Shown here: in pieces, positions 41,824-50,129 of the stretch
How positions within the stretch are numbered: position 1 is the stretch's first letter
How the letters are laid out: each line of letters starts with the position of its first letter
NCBI RefSeq assembly: GCF_004125265.1
Contig: NZ_RDTE01000003.1
Location: forward strand, 4,464,001-4,528,000
From: Streptomyces lydicus
GTDB lineage: Bacteria > Actinomycetota > Actinomycetes > Streptomycetales > Streptomycetaceae
Reading direction: 5' to 3'
Length of the DNA: 64,000 nucleotides
Made by a program: the position numbers and the translations under genes
Notes under the pieces: generated by a model
The model's input: only the letters and a program-made list of their open reading frames with translations
What the model was told of the DNA's origin: nothing
Databases searched by the model: none

Positions 41824-42890
41824 TGAGTCCCCTCCGAGATGCTGTGCTGTGCTTCATAGTTGACGCTGAGGCCCTGGCCCCCGGTCTGCGGGACCCCACG
41901 CCACGCGATCTCCCTGGCTGCTTCGAGATAGGAAAGCGAGCCACTGGATCCCGGGTCATAGGTGAGCACCGTCTGCCCATAGCTGGGTGCCTCGGAGATG
42001 CGCACCGAGCGGGGAATGCTGGTACGGAGCACCTCATGGCCGAAGTGACTGCGCACTTCATCGGCGACCTGGGAGGCCAGCCGGGTGCGGCCGTCGTACA
42101 TGGTGAGCAGGATGGTCGAGACATGGAGCGTGGGATTGAGATGCCCCCGCACCAGATCAACGTTCCGGAGCAGCTGGCCCAGACCCTCCAGCGCGTAATA
42201 CTCGCACTGAATCGGGATCAGTACCTCGGCACCGGCCACCAGGGCGTTGACCGTCAGCAGGCCGAGCGAGGGCGGGCAGTCGATGAAGATGTAGTCCAGC
42301 GGCTGTTCATACGCCTTGATCGCCCGGTCGAGCCGGCTCTCACGGGCCACCAGCGAGACCAGCTCGATCTCCGCACCGGCCAGATCGATCGTGGCGGGCG
42401 CACAGAACAAGCCCTCCACATCCACGACCGGCTGTACGACATCGGAGAGCGGCTTGCTCTCCACGAGTACGTCGTAGATGGAGGGCACGTCGGAGTGGTG
42501 GTCAATGCCCAGCGCCGTTGACGCATTGCCCTGGGGGTCGAGGTCGACCACCAGAACCCGGGCACCGTGCAGAGCCAAGGAGGCTGCCAGGTTCACCGTG
42601 GTCGTGGTCTTGCCGACCCCGCCCTTCTGGTTGGCGACCACCATGACCCGAGTCTGTTCAGGCCGGGGCAGCCCCTCACCCGCGCGGCCGAGTGCCTCCA
42701 CCGCCAGCTGAGCTGCACGACCGATCGGGGTGTCGTCCATCGGGGGCGGCGTTTCACGTGAAACGTCGTCCCCGAACGACTCGCTACGGGGACCGGGGAC
42801 CGGATCGGTCATCGGTCCCGCGATGTTGGCGTCGGACCGCAAGGATTCACTCTCCTCGACATCAGGCTCGCAATGTTCAGAGCCTGCCAT
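41820..42890 (-). CDS. parA: Chromosome partitioning ATPase ParA
   Basis: A 356-aa Walker-type ATPase. Deviant Walker A is VVANQKGGVGKTTTTVNLAASLA. Other motifs are VVDLDPQGNASTALG, YIFIDCPPSLGLLTVNAL and RISEAPSYGQTV near the C-terminus. With ParB it moves and anchors the origin at hyphal tips and spaces chromosomes in spores. The N-terminal about 80 residues are acidic and disordered and contain a parS-encoded VSRET. The ATG at 42890 is favoured by length; the frame is open to a GTG at 43052 and the ribosome sites are all weak, so the start is uncertain. Confidence 0.93.
   Translation of the reverse strand: MAGSEHCEPDVEESESLRSDANIAGPMTDPVPGPRSESFGDDVSRETPPPMDDTPIGRAAQLAVEALGRAGEGLPRPEQTRVMVVANQKGGVGKTTTTVNLAASLALHGARVLVVDLDPQGNASTALGIDHHSDVPSIYDVLVESKPLSDVVQPVVDVEGLFCAPATIDLAGAEIELVSLVARESRLDRAIKAYEQPLDYIFIDCPPSLGLLTVNALVAGAEVLIPIQCEYYALEGLGQLLRNVDLVRGHLNPTLHVSTILLTMYDGRTRLASQVADEVRSHFGHEVLRTSIPRSVRISEAPSYGQTVLTYDPGSSGSLSYLEAAREIAWRGVPQTGGQGLSVNYEAQHSISEGTQ
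42751..42764. promoter_or_regulatory. parS site within parA
   Basis: An exact parS in the disordered N-terminal part of parA, in the frame Val-Ser-Arg-Glu-Thr. Confidence 0.94.
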
Positions 42891-43036
42891 GCTTTCGGTG
42901 TCGCGAACCAGTGAGGTCCGTTCTCCTGTGGACGAATCCACTTCTGTGGATACTTCGCTGACCCTTGTGGGTCTACGGTCGCGGGGAGCGGCGGCCACAC
43001 GACCACGGTCGATGATCCCTTGCAGTAGAGAACGAC

Positions 43037-43050
43037 GTTTCACGTGAAAC
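43037..43050. promoter_or_regulatory. parS site upstream of (or at the start of) parA
   Basis: An exact parS 147 bp upstream of the chosen parA ATG. If the longer GTG form at 43052 is used, the site encodes Phe-His-Val-Lys at residues 2-5. The position allows ParB binding to affect parAB expression. Confidence 0.94.
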
Positions 43051-43114
43051 ACGATGCCAGCGTCACGCCTGAATCAGCCGCGACACTCCGTCTTGTGTCG
43101 TTTTGATGGCATTG

Positions 43115-43158
43115 AGGGCTTTTGCCGTTTCTCCTCTTCGCGGAACGGCAAAAGCCCT
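43115..43158 (-). terminator. Terminator after rsmG
   Basis: A perfect 15-bp stem (43115-43129 with 43144-43158) between rsmG and parA. It isolates the parAB unit from upstream read-through. Confidence 0.88.
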
Positions 43159-43196
43159 GGCATCCCTGCCGGTCCGTAGCGCTCCGGCACCGGCCA

Positions 43197-43922
43197 TCAG
43201 CGCCGGCGCCCCCTCGACGCACGGCCCACCCGAGCCGCCTTGGCCCGCTTGGCCGCGAAGCGCACTCCGCCGGGGCTCTCGCCCACCTCGACCCGCACTA
43301 CGGTCGACGGCGGATCCACGATGCCCTCGCCCACGTGCACCACCGAGGTCTCCACGACGCCCAGCTTGCTCAGCGCCGCCCGGGCTCCCTTGAGCTCCTC
43401 CTCCGCGGCATCGCCCTTGAGCGCCAGCATCTCGCCGTAGGGGCGCAGCAGCGGAACCCCCCAGCCGGCCAGCCGGTCGAGCGGAGCGACGGCACGCGCC
43501 GTCACCACATGCACCTGCGGCAGCTTCCCCATGACCTCTTCGGCCCGCCCGCGTACGACCGTGACATGGTCCAGCCCCAGCAGCTCGACGACTTCCTGAA
43601 GGAAGTTCGTACGCCGCAGCAGCGGCTCCAGCAGCGTGATCTTCAAATCCGGGCGCACCAGCGCCAACGGGATACCGGGCAGTCCGGCGCCCGAGCCCAC
43701 ATCACAGACCGAGACGCCCTCGGGCACGACCTCGGAGAGCACCGCACAGTTCAACAGATGCCGCTCCCACAGCCGCGGCACCTCACGCGGGCCGATGAGC
43801 CCACGCTTCACCCCGGCGTCGGCGAGCAGTTCGCCGTACCGCACGGCCTCCGCAAAGCGCTCGCCGAAAACCTCCTCCGCCGCCTTCGGCGCAGGAGGGA
43901 GCTCCGCTGCTGCCTCCGTCAC
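43197..43922 (-). CDS. rsmG: 16S rRNA (guanine-N7)-methyltransferase RsmG (GidB)
   Basis: A 241-aa SAM-dependent enzyme that methylates G527 of 16S rRNA; loss gives low-level streptomycin resistance and altered antibiotic production in Streptomyces. LIGPREVPRLWERHLLNCAVL precedes the SAM motif VCDVGSGAGLPGIPLALVRPDLKITLLEP, then VVRGRAEEV and VTARAVAPLDRLAGW. A basic C-terminal tail of about 20 residues ends the protein. The GTG at 43922 has AAGGAAGG upstream. Confidence 0.95.
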   Translation of the reverse strand: MTEAAAELPPAPKAAEEVFGERFAEAVRYGELLADAGVKRGLIGPREVPRLWERHLLNCAVLSEVVPEGVSVCDVGSGAGLPGIPLALVRPDLKITLLEPLLRRTNFLQEVVELLGLDHVTVVRGRAEEVMGKLPQVHVVTARAVAPLDRLAGWGVPLLRPYGEMLALKGDAAEEELKGARAALSKLGVVETSVVHVGEGIVDPPSTVVRVEVGESPGGVRFAAKRAKAARVGRASRGRRR

Positions 43923-44003
43923 GGGAACCGCCCTTCCTTTGGACTGCTTTTCCTGCCGGGAACCCGGGTTACGCCCCCGGGATAACACAGAACGCTGACA
44001 ACT

Positions 44004-44035
44004 TTTGGCCCCGCCTGCGAGCAGACGGGGCCAAA
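44004..44035 (-). terminator. Hairpin between jag and rsmG
   Basis: A 15-bp stem with one mismatch (44004-44018 with 44021-44035), in the gap downstream of the jag-like gene. It is a likely terminator or attenuator. Confidence 0.7.
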
Positions 44036-44057
44036 GAAAAACGGGAGCGCTGAGTGG

Positions 44058-44564
44058 TCAGGCCGGGAGAACAACCACTCGGCGCTGCGGCTCCTCGCCC
44101 TCGGACTCGCTCCGGAGCCCGGCCGCCGCCACCGCATCGTGGACGACCTTGCGCTCGAACGGCGTCATGGGGTCGAGCTTCACCGGCTCACCGGTGCCCT
44201 TGGCCTCTTCCGCAGCCTTCGCACCGATCTCCGCAAGCTCCTCGCGCTTACGCGCCCGGAAGCCGGCGATGTCCAGCATCAGACGGCTGCGGTCACCGGT
44301 TTCACGGTGCACGGCCAGCCGGGTCAGCTCCTGCAGGGCCTCCAGCACCTCACCGTCGCGGCCCACCAGCTTCTGCAGGTCACGGCTGGTCGAGTCACTG
44401 ATGATCGACACAGCGGCACGGTCGGCCTCGACATCCATGTCGATGTCACCGTCGAGGTCGGCGATGTCCAGCAGACCCTCGAGGTAGTCGGCCGCGATCT
44501 CGCCTTCCTGCTCCAGGCGGGTCAAGGTGTCGGTGCCCTTGGTGGCAGGGGTCGTGTCCGTCAC
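44058..44564 (-). CDS. jag: Jag/KhpB-family R3H-KH RNA-binding protein
   Basis: A 168-aa protein. An acidic N-terminus (DIADLDGDIDMDVEADR) leads to a KH domain (LVGRDGEVLEALQELTRLAVHRETGDRSRLMLDIAGFR) and a C-terminal R3H segment (LDPMTPFERKVVHDAVAAAGL). It binds RNA and, in other bacteria, influences cell-wall growth and division. The GTG at 44564 has AAGGAG upstream. It is 14 bp after yidC in the rpmH-rnpA-yidD-yidC-jag series. Confidence 0.92.
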   Translation of the reverse strand: MTDTTPATKGTDTLTRLEQEGEIAADYLEGLLDIADLDGDIDMDVEADRAAVSIISDSTSRDLQKLVGRDGEVLEALQELTRLAVHRETGDRSRLMLDIAGFRARKREELAEIGAKAAEEAKGTGEPVKLDPMTPFERKVVHDAVAAAGLRSESEGEEPQRRVVVLPA

Positions 44565-44578
44565 GAAAGGACTCCTTC

Positions 44579-45721
44579 TTACTTCTTGGACGGGTGCTTG
44601 GGGCGCTGCTGGCCCTTGCGCTGACCGGACTTGGCGGTGCGGGACCCGGAGGCGCCGCCCTTCTCCTTGCCCTCCTGCGCGTCCTTCTTCTCCAGCGACT
44701 GCTTCTTCACAGCACCCTGTCCGGCGCCCGTGTCGCCCGAAGCGGATCCGGCGCGCGTACGGTTCTGCGCACCACCGGCCGGTGCTGCGCTGCCGGTCTG
44801 CCGCTGGGACTTCGTCTGGCGCTTGGGCTGCTGGCGGTGCTGGCGCGCCTCTTCGGCGGCCTGCTTCGCCTCGACGACGGCCGGGTCCTCGACGATCTTG
44901 CCGGCGGCGCGCAGCCGCTCCTGGCGCTCCGCGAAGGCCTTGCTGCCCGGGGTCGGGTTACGACGGATGACGAACATCTGCTGGCCCATGGTCCACACGT
45001 TGGTGGTCAGCCAGTAGACGAGAACACCGACGGGGAAGTTGATGCCGAAGACGGCGAACATGATGGGGAAGACGTACATCAGCATCTTCTGCTGCTGCAT
45101 GAACGGCGTCTTCACCGTGAGGTCGACGTTCTTGGTCATCAGCTGGCGCTGCGTGTAGAACTGCGACGCGGACATCAGGACGATCATGATGATCGTGACC
45201 ACGCGGACGTCGACCACGGAAGCACCGAGGCTCTGGATCTTCTCCGCGCTGTCCATGAACTTCGCCGCCAGCGGCGCACCGAAGATGTGCGCCTTCTGCG
45301 CGCTCTCCAGCAGCGGCTGGTCGATGACGCCGACCGTCTTGTTCTGCGCGATGTGGCTCAGGACCTGGTACAGCGAGATGAAGAACGGCGACTGCGCCAG
45401 GATCGGGAGACAGCTCGAGAGCGGGTTGGTGCCCGTCTCCTTGTAGAGCTTCATCATCTCTTCGGACTGGCGCTGCTTGTCGTTCTTGTAGCGCTCCTGG
45501 ATCGCCTTCATCTTCGGCTGGAGCGCCTGCATGTTCCGCGTCGACTTGATCTGCTTCACAAAGAGCGGGATCAGGCAGATACGGATCAGCACCACCAGCG
45601 AGACGATGGACAGACCCCACGCCGCGCCACTGTTCTTGTCAAAGATGAGGCTGTAGAACGAGTGGAACTGGACGATGATCCAGGAAACAGCGATATAGAG
45701 GGGACCGAGGATCGTGTCCAC
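44579..45721 (-). CDS. yidC: Membrane protein insertase YidC (Oxa1 family)
   Basis: A 380-aa insertase. The five-helix Oxa1 core begins at LGPLYIAVSWIIVQFHSFYSLIF. Further marks are the amphipathic ALQPKMKAIQERYKNDKQRQSEEMMKLYKETGTNPLSSCLPILAQSPFFISLYQVL and the C-terminal VGVLVYWLTTNVWTMGQQ. The long basic, Gln/Lys-rich tail from about residue 260 likely contacts the ribosome. It inserts membrane proteins alone or with SecYEG. The GTG at 45721 has AAGGAG upstream, 3 bp after yidD. Confidence 0.96.
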   Translation of the reverse strand: MDTILGPLYIAVSWIIVQFHSFYSLIFDKNSGAAWGLSIVSLVVLIRICLIPLFVKQIKSTRNMQALQPKMKAIQERYKNDKQRQSEEMMKLYKETGTNPLSSCLPILAQSPFFISLYQVLSHIAQNKTVGVIDQPLLESAQKAHIFGAPLAAKFMDSAEKIQSLGASVVDVRVVTIIMIVLMSASQFYTQRQLMTKNVDLTVKTPFMQQQKMLMYVFPIMFAVFGINFPVGVLVYWLTTNVWTMGQQMFVIRRNPTPGSKAFAERQERLRAAGKIVEDPAVVEAKQAAEEARQHRQQPKRQTKSQRQTGSAAPAGGAQNRTRAGSASGDTGAGQGAVKKQSLEKKDAQEGKEKGGASGSRTAKSGQRKGQQRPKHPSKK

Positions 45722-45724
45722 GAA

Positions 45725-46042
45725 TCAGGCTCCTTGGGCGTTGGGCTGAGTCTCGGGCTGGGCGACAGGCTCAGGGACGGTGGGCCCGCCCAGGCGGCTC
45801 CTCAGCCGCTGATGCCAAACCGGACGCTTCCGGGGAGGGACGTGGTCGACGCCACCGAGCGACCACGGATTGCATCGCAGGATGCGCCAGGCTGTCAGCG
45901 CAGTCCCTTTCACCGCACCGTGCCGGTCGATGGCCGTGTAGCCATAGTGCGAGCACGACGGGTAGTACTTGCAGACCGGTCCCAGCAAGGGGCTGATGGT
46001 CCACTGGTAGATCTTGATCAAAAGCAGCAGCGGGTACTTCAC
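45725..46042 (-). CDS. yidD: YidD membrane protein insertion factor
   Basis: A 105-aa protein of the YidD/DUF37 family with LLLLIKIYQWTISPLLGPVCKYYPSCSHYGYTAIDRHGAVKG and LRCNPWSLGGVDHVP, including three conserved cysteines. It is a small peripheral membrane protein linked to YidC-dependent insertion. The GTG start overlaps the rnpA stop by 4 bp, so translation is coupled. The C-terminal 20 residues are a Pro/Gln-rich tail. Confidence 0.95.
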   Translation of the reverse strand: MKYPLLLLIKIYQWTISPLLGPVCKYYPSCSHYGYTAIDRHGAVKGTALTAWRILRCNPWSLGGVDHVPPRKRPVWHQRLRSRLGGPTVPEPVAQPETQPNAQGA

Positions 46043-46497
46043 TGTGCGCTCCCTCCCGGGTCCCGTCCGGGGTTCCGGGGGCCAGCGGCGGAGCCGCCGC
46101 CGGTGACGGCCCCCGGGGGATGGCAGCCTTTCGGCACCCCTCCCAGCAGCCGCTCAAGGGCGGCATCCAGGTCGCGGGCCAGCTGGTCGTGTTCCGCATC
46201 ACCCGCGCAGGGCAGGGCCCGTACGACAACCAGGCTACCGGCGGGCAGCCGGTCCAGCCGGTCGCGCATCAGATGCCGGAGCCTGCGCTGGACCTTGTTG
46301 CGCACGACAGCGTTGCCCACTGCCTTGCTCACGACGAAACCCGCACGTGCCGGGGGAACACTCTCCCCCGACCCGTGCGGGTCCGTTGCACCGCTGCGGA
46401 AATGAACGACAAGGAGCGGGCGCCCGGCCCTGCGTCCCCGGCGTACCGCGGCCGCGAAGTCCTCGCGCCGCCTCAGCCGATTCTCGGTAGGCAGCAC
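46039..46497 (-). CDS. rnpA: Ribonuclease P protein component
   Basis: A 152-aa basic cofactor of RNase P, which matures tRNA 5-prime ends. It has LPTENRLRRREDFAAAVRRGRRAGRP at the start, the AGFVVSKAVGNAVVRNKVQRRLRHLMR central RNR motif, and PAGSLVVVRALPCAGD. It is about 25 residues longer than the usual 120-125 because of a Gly/Pro-rich tail that overlaps yidD by 4 bp. The GTG start is 24 bp after rpmH. Confidence 0.95.
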   Translation of the reverse strand: MLPTENRLRRREDFAAAVRRGRRAGRPLLVVHFRSGATDPHGSGESVPPARAGFVVSKAVGNAVVRNKVQRRLRHLMRDRLDRLPAGSLVVVRALPCAGDAEHDQLARDLDAALERLLGGVPKGCHPPGAVTGGGSAAGPRNPGRDPGGSAQ

Positions 46498-46521
46498 GTC
46501 ATGGACCTAGGTTCAGGCTGC

Positions 46522-46659
46522 TCAGGCCGACAGGCGGGCGCGACCCTTGCCACGGCGGGACGCGAGAATCGCGCGGCCGGCGCGGGTCCGCATGCGCAGA
46601 CGGAAGCCGTGGGTCTTCGCGCGGCGGCGGTTGTTCGGCTGGAAGGTGCGCTTGCTCAC
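46522..46659 (-). CDS. rpmH: 50S ribosomal protein L34 (bL34)
   Basis: A 45-aa basic ribosomal protein: SKRTFQPNNRRRAKTHGF ... RAGRAILASRRGKGRARLSA. The GTG at 46659 has GGAG upstream. It is the first gene of the leftward rpmH-rnpA-yidD-yidC-jag-rsmG series and divergent from dnaA. Confidence 0.97.
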   Translation of the reverse strand: MSKRTFQPNNRRRAKTHGFRLRMRTRAGRAILASRRGKGRARLSA

Positions 46660-47037
46660 TCGGGGGCTCCAGGAATGCTTGTTGTCTCAGGAGAGACAGA
46701 TGTGGGGCGTCGACTGGCTGTCACCGTGCGCCCACGAGTAGCTCGCAACGCCTAAGTGCACCGCTACACGATCACTCGAGCGTGATCTTTGCCCATCGGA
46801 GGCAGGCGGCAGCAGCCATCGACAACTCGACCTGGTCACGGTACGCGCGGCTACGCCATCCGGTCAAACCGGCTCCTCGGCGGCCCCGACCGGCCTCTTG
46901 TCAGGACACACTATGCACAGCCTGTGGACAACAACTTGAATCCCCAGGCCCGCCCTGACTACCGTGGCTGAACCCCGATTCCTTCCCGCCCGTCCTGAGA
47001 ATCACACATTCGTGGGACTGCTGAGAGAGCGTGCCCC
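46660..47037. promoter_or_regulatory. rpmH-dnaA divergent promoter region with a consensus DnaA box
   Basis: A 378-bp gene-free region. The minus-strand box TTGTCCACA at 46923-46931, about 107 bp before the dnaA start, is a perfect Streptomyces DnaA box and suits DnaA autoregulation. No other box of that quality is in this gap. Promoter elements could not be fixed by eye. Confidence 0.75.
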
Positions 47038-49002
47038 GTGGCTGATGTACCTGCCGATCTTGCCGCAGTGTGGCCGCGCGTGCTCGATCATCTCCTTCGT
47101 GCGGAGATCGACGGGATCAAGCCCAAGGACCAGGACTGGCTCAAGCGCACCCAGCCGCTGGCGCTGGTTGCCGACACCGCGCTGCTCGCCGTCCCCAACG
47201 AGTACGCCAAGACTGCGCTCGAAGGCCGGCTGGCGCCGCTGATCGGGGAGGTCCTCAGCCATGAGTGCGGCCGCCCGATCCGGATCGCGATCACCGTTGA
47301 CAACTCCTCCGAGGAGCCCCCGGCACCGCCCGCGCCCCCGCACCAGTCGCCGCAGCACCAGCCCCCTCAGCACGAGGCGCCGTCTCAGCAGCACACCCCG
47401 CACTCTCAGCAGTCGCATCAGGCACCGCAGCAACACGATGCCTACGACGGCTACGAAGCGCGGCACGACAGCCGCCACGAGAGCCGACACGACAACCGGC
47501 ACGACAGCCGCCACGACAGTCGGCAGGGCTACGGGCACCAGGGCGAGGACCTGCCCGGCGTGCGCCCCGCCTATCCGGACTACCAGCAGCCCCGGCACGA
47601 GCCGGGCGGCTGGCCGCAGCACTCCTCCGGTATGGCCGGCGGCCCCGGCCCGCGCGATGACTACGGCTGGCAGCAGCAGCACCTCGGCGGCTACCCCGAG
47701 CGCGACCCCTATGCCTCCCCTTCGTCCCATGTACCGCAGCATCAGCAGCGGCAGAACGACTACCGAGGACAGGCGCCCGACCGCAGCGGGCCGCCGCAGC
47801 ACTCCGACGCACGCTCCCCCTACGACCAGCCGCGCCGCGACCTCTCCGAGCACCAGCCCGGCGGGCACAACGGCCGCTCGGGCGGTCCCGGCGCCGTGCT
47901 CCCCGCGCCCAGCGGTGCGCCCAGCCCGCTCGCCGCGCAGCCCGCACCGGCGACCGGCCCCGGTGAGCCGACCGCGCGGCTGAACCCGAAGTACCTCTTC
48001 GACACCTTCGTCATCGGTGCCTCGAACCGCTTTGCGCACGCCGCCGCGGTCGCCGTCGCCGAGGCGCCGGCCAAGGCGTACAACCCGCTGTTCATCTACG
48101 GGGAGTCCGGTCTCGGCAAGACCCATCTGCTGCATGCCATCGGGCACTACGCGCGGAGTCTGTACCCCGGCACCCGGGTGCGGTACGTGAGCTCGGAGGA
48201 GTTCACGAACGAGTTCATCAACTCCATCCGCGACGGCAAGGCGGACGCGTTCCGCAAGCGCTACCGCGACATGGACATCCTGCTGGTCGACGACATCCAG
48301 TTCCTGGCGAGCAAGGAGTCGACGCAGGAGGAGTTCTTCCACACCTTCAATACGCTGCACAACGCGAACAAGCAGATCGTGCTCTCCAGTGACCGGCCGC
48401 CCAAGCAGCTGGTCACCCTGGAGGACCGGCTGCGCAACCGCTTCGAGTGGGGTCTGATCACCGACGTCCAGCCGCCCGAGCTGGAGACCCGGATCGCGAT
48501 CCTCCGCAAGAAGGCCGTCCAGGAGCAGCTGAACGCGCCCCCGGAGGTGCTGGAGTTCATCGCGTCCCGGATCTCGCGCAACATCCGCGAGCTGGAGGGC
48601 GCGCTGATCCGGGTGACCGCGTTCGCCTCGCTCAACCGGCAGCCGGTGGACCTGGGGCTGACCGAGATCGTGCTGAAGGACCTGATCCCCGGGGGCGAGG
48701 ACGCCGCGCCGGAGATCACCGCGACCGCGATCATGGCCTCGACGGCCGACTACTTCGGGCTGACCATCGACGACCTGTGCGGCTCGTCGCGCAGCCGGGT
48801 GCTGGTGACCGCCCGCCAGATCGCCATGTATCTGTGCCGCGAGCTGACAGATCTCTCGCTGCCGAAGATCGGTGCGCAGTTCGGCGGCCGGGACCATACG
48901 ACCGTGATGCACGCCGACCGCAAGATCCGCGCGCTGATGGCCGAGCGGCGCTCGATCTACAACCAGGTCACCGAGCTGACCAACCGCATCAAGAACGGCT
49001 GA
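47038..49002 (+). CDS. dnaA: Chromosomal replication initiator DnaA
   Basis: A 654-aa initiator. Domain I (1-85) is followed by an exceptionally long disordered domain II (about 88-312, rich in His/Gln/Arg/Pro), a Streptomyces trait. The AAA+ domain III has Walker A GESGLGKT (355-362) and Walker B DILLVDDIQFL. Domain IV reads LCRELTDLSLPKIGAQFGGRDHTTVMHADRKI, the DnaA-box reader. Domain II includes tandem HDSR-type units at about 142-162. The GTG start at 47038 directly precedes domain I. It is transcribed toward oriC. Confidence 0.98.
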   Translation: MADVPADLAAVWPRVLDHLLRAEIDGIKPKDQDWLKRTQPLALVADTALLAVPNEYAKTALEGRLAPLIGEVLSHECGRPIRIAITVDNSSEEPPAPPAPPHQSPQHQPPQHEAPSQQHTPHSQQSHQAPQQHDAYDGYEARHDSRHESRHDNRHDSRHDSRQGYGHQGEDLPGVRPAYPDYQQPRHEPGGWPQHSSGMAGGPGPRDDYGWQQQHLGGYPERDPYASPSSHVPQHQQRQNDYRGQAPDRSGPPQHSDARSPYDQPRRDLSEHQPGGHNGRSGGPGAVLPAPSGAPSPLAAQPAPATGPGEPTARLNPKYLFDTFVIGASNRFAHAAAVAVAEAPAKAYNPLFIYGESGLGKTHLLHAIGHYARSLYPGTRVRYVSSEEFTNEFINSIRDGKADAFRKRYRDMDILLVDDIQFLASKESTQEEFFHTFNTLHNANKQIVLSSDRPPKQLVTLEDRLRNRFEWGLITDVQPPELETRIAILRKKAVQEQLNAPPEVLEFIASRISRNIRELEGALIRVTAFASLNRQPVDLGLTEIVLKDLIPGGEDAAPEITATAIMASTADYFGLTIDDLCGSSRSRVLVTARQIAMYLCRELTDLSLPKIGAQFGGRDHTTVMHADRKIRALMAERRSIYNQVTELTNRIKNG

Positions 49003-50129
49003 GGCCGGTCACCGCTGCTCCACGGCCACCGCAGGACGTCCCAGGGCGCTCCGGATCCGTTCCGGCAGCGCCCTTCGTCATACGGGGCCGGCCGTTCGGC
49101 GAAGACCGTGCCTGCCCGGGGACCGTGCCTGCCCGGAGACCGAGCGCCCGTGTCTTACCGCAGGACAGGCCCGTGTCCGCTCCGCAGACGAAGCGCCCGG
49201 GCCTCCCTCTGACCGCTGCCCGCACCCGTTCCCTGTGTGCGCCCGAGCGAGGCTTCCGAGTGCTCCTGAACGCGTCATGCGCCGCTCCCGCAGCCGGCCC
49301 GAGACGCCTCCTGGCCGCTGCGGCGGCCCGTTCCGATCCGCCCCGCCACCGTCCCAAACCTGTGGAGCGCACCTGCCGTGTTCGATTCCGCGGCCGGTCA
49401 CGGCCTCTCTCCACAGATTGGGCAAGAATCTTCCGTCCACATCCTGGGGAGGGGAAAGTTATCCCTGTGGGATCCACAGGCCGGTGTGCTGACGGGGCAT
49501 CGGAGGAGGTCAGCCGCGTGTGGATTTGTGGCCAACCTTCTTCCACAGGGTGTGGACAGCGGATTCGTCCACAGGGGAGACCGCGTCTTGTCCACCGCCC
49601 GCCCACAGGCAAGCCGCTGTTGTCCCCAACGATCACCGGCTTCTCCACATCGCTGTCCACTGTTCGGCAACACAACACCCGCCCTCACCGGGCCGAGTGA
49701 AAGCGGTCACACCAAGGTGATGGATTGGGCTGTGGGGAACGGGGGTAAAGCTGGGGATGGCGCTGGGGAGAAGTACCCGTCCCCTGTGCATCGGGTGTGC
49801 AGAACTTCCGGCGGTCCACAGAACCACCGGCTTTTCCACCACCGCCGCCCACAGGGGCAGTGGACAAAAAATCCGTGTTGACCTGCGCAAAAGCAGTTGT
49901 CCACGGTTTCCACAGCCCCTACTACTACGACCACGGATATCTACCGGGGAACTCGTTCGGAAACGGGGCCTGTGCACAAGTTGGCCGCCGGACGTCCGGC
50001 ACCGGTCGTGCCGACTTGACCCCGAGCCGCACCGACTGTCGGTGGCGTGCGTCAGACTGGTCTCCGGCAACCCAGCCGACGACGAAGGCCAGCAGGGCGA
50101 GAGCCAGCAACAGCAGGAGGCGGTTTCCG
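49003..50129. other. oriC: Origin of replication oriC
   Basis: The 1.1-kb gap between dnaA and dnaN is dense in DnaA-box-like 9-mers in both orientations between 49361 and 49979. Good matches are 49407-49415, 49433-49441, 49551-49559, 49565-49573 and 49641-49649. One- or two-mismatch copies begin at 49361, 49470, 49519, 49527, 49539, 49588, 49653, 49731, 49812, 49859, 49897, 49906 and 49971, giving about 18 by eye. This agrees with the roughly 19 boxes known for Streptomyces oriC. No gene is supported; any frames across it are chance. Confidence 0.95.

Noticed and set aside
42891..43052. A 54-residue N-terminal extension of ParA starting at GTG 43052
   Set aside because: The extension has no Shine-Dalgarno, is low-complexity and begins inside a parS. 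The shorter form fits the usual length, although the start remains unproven.
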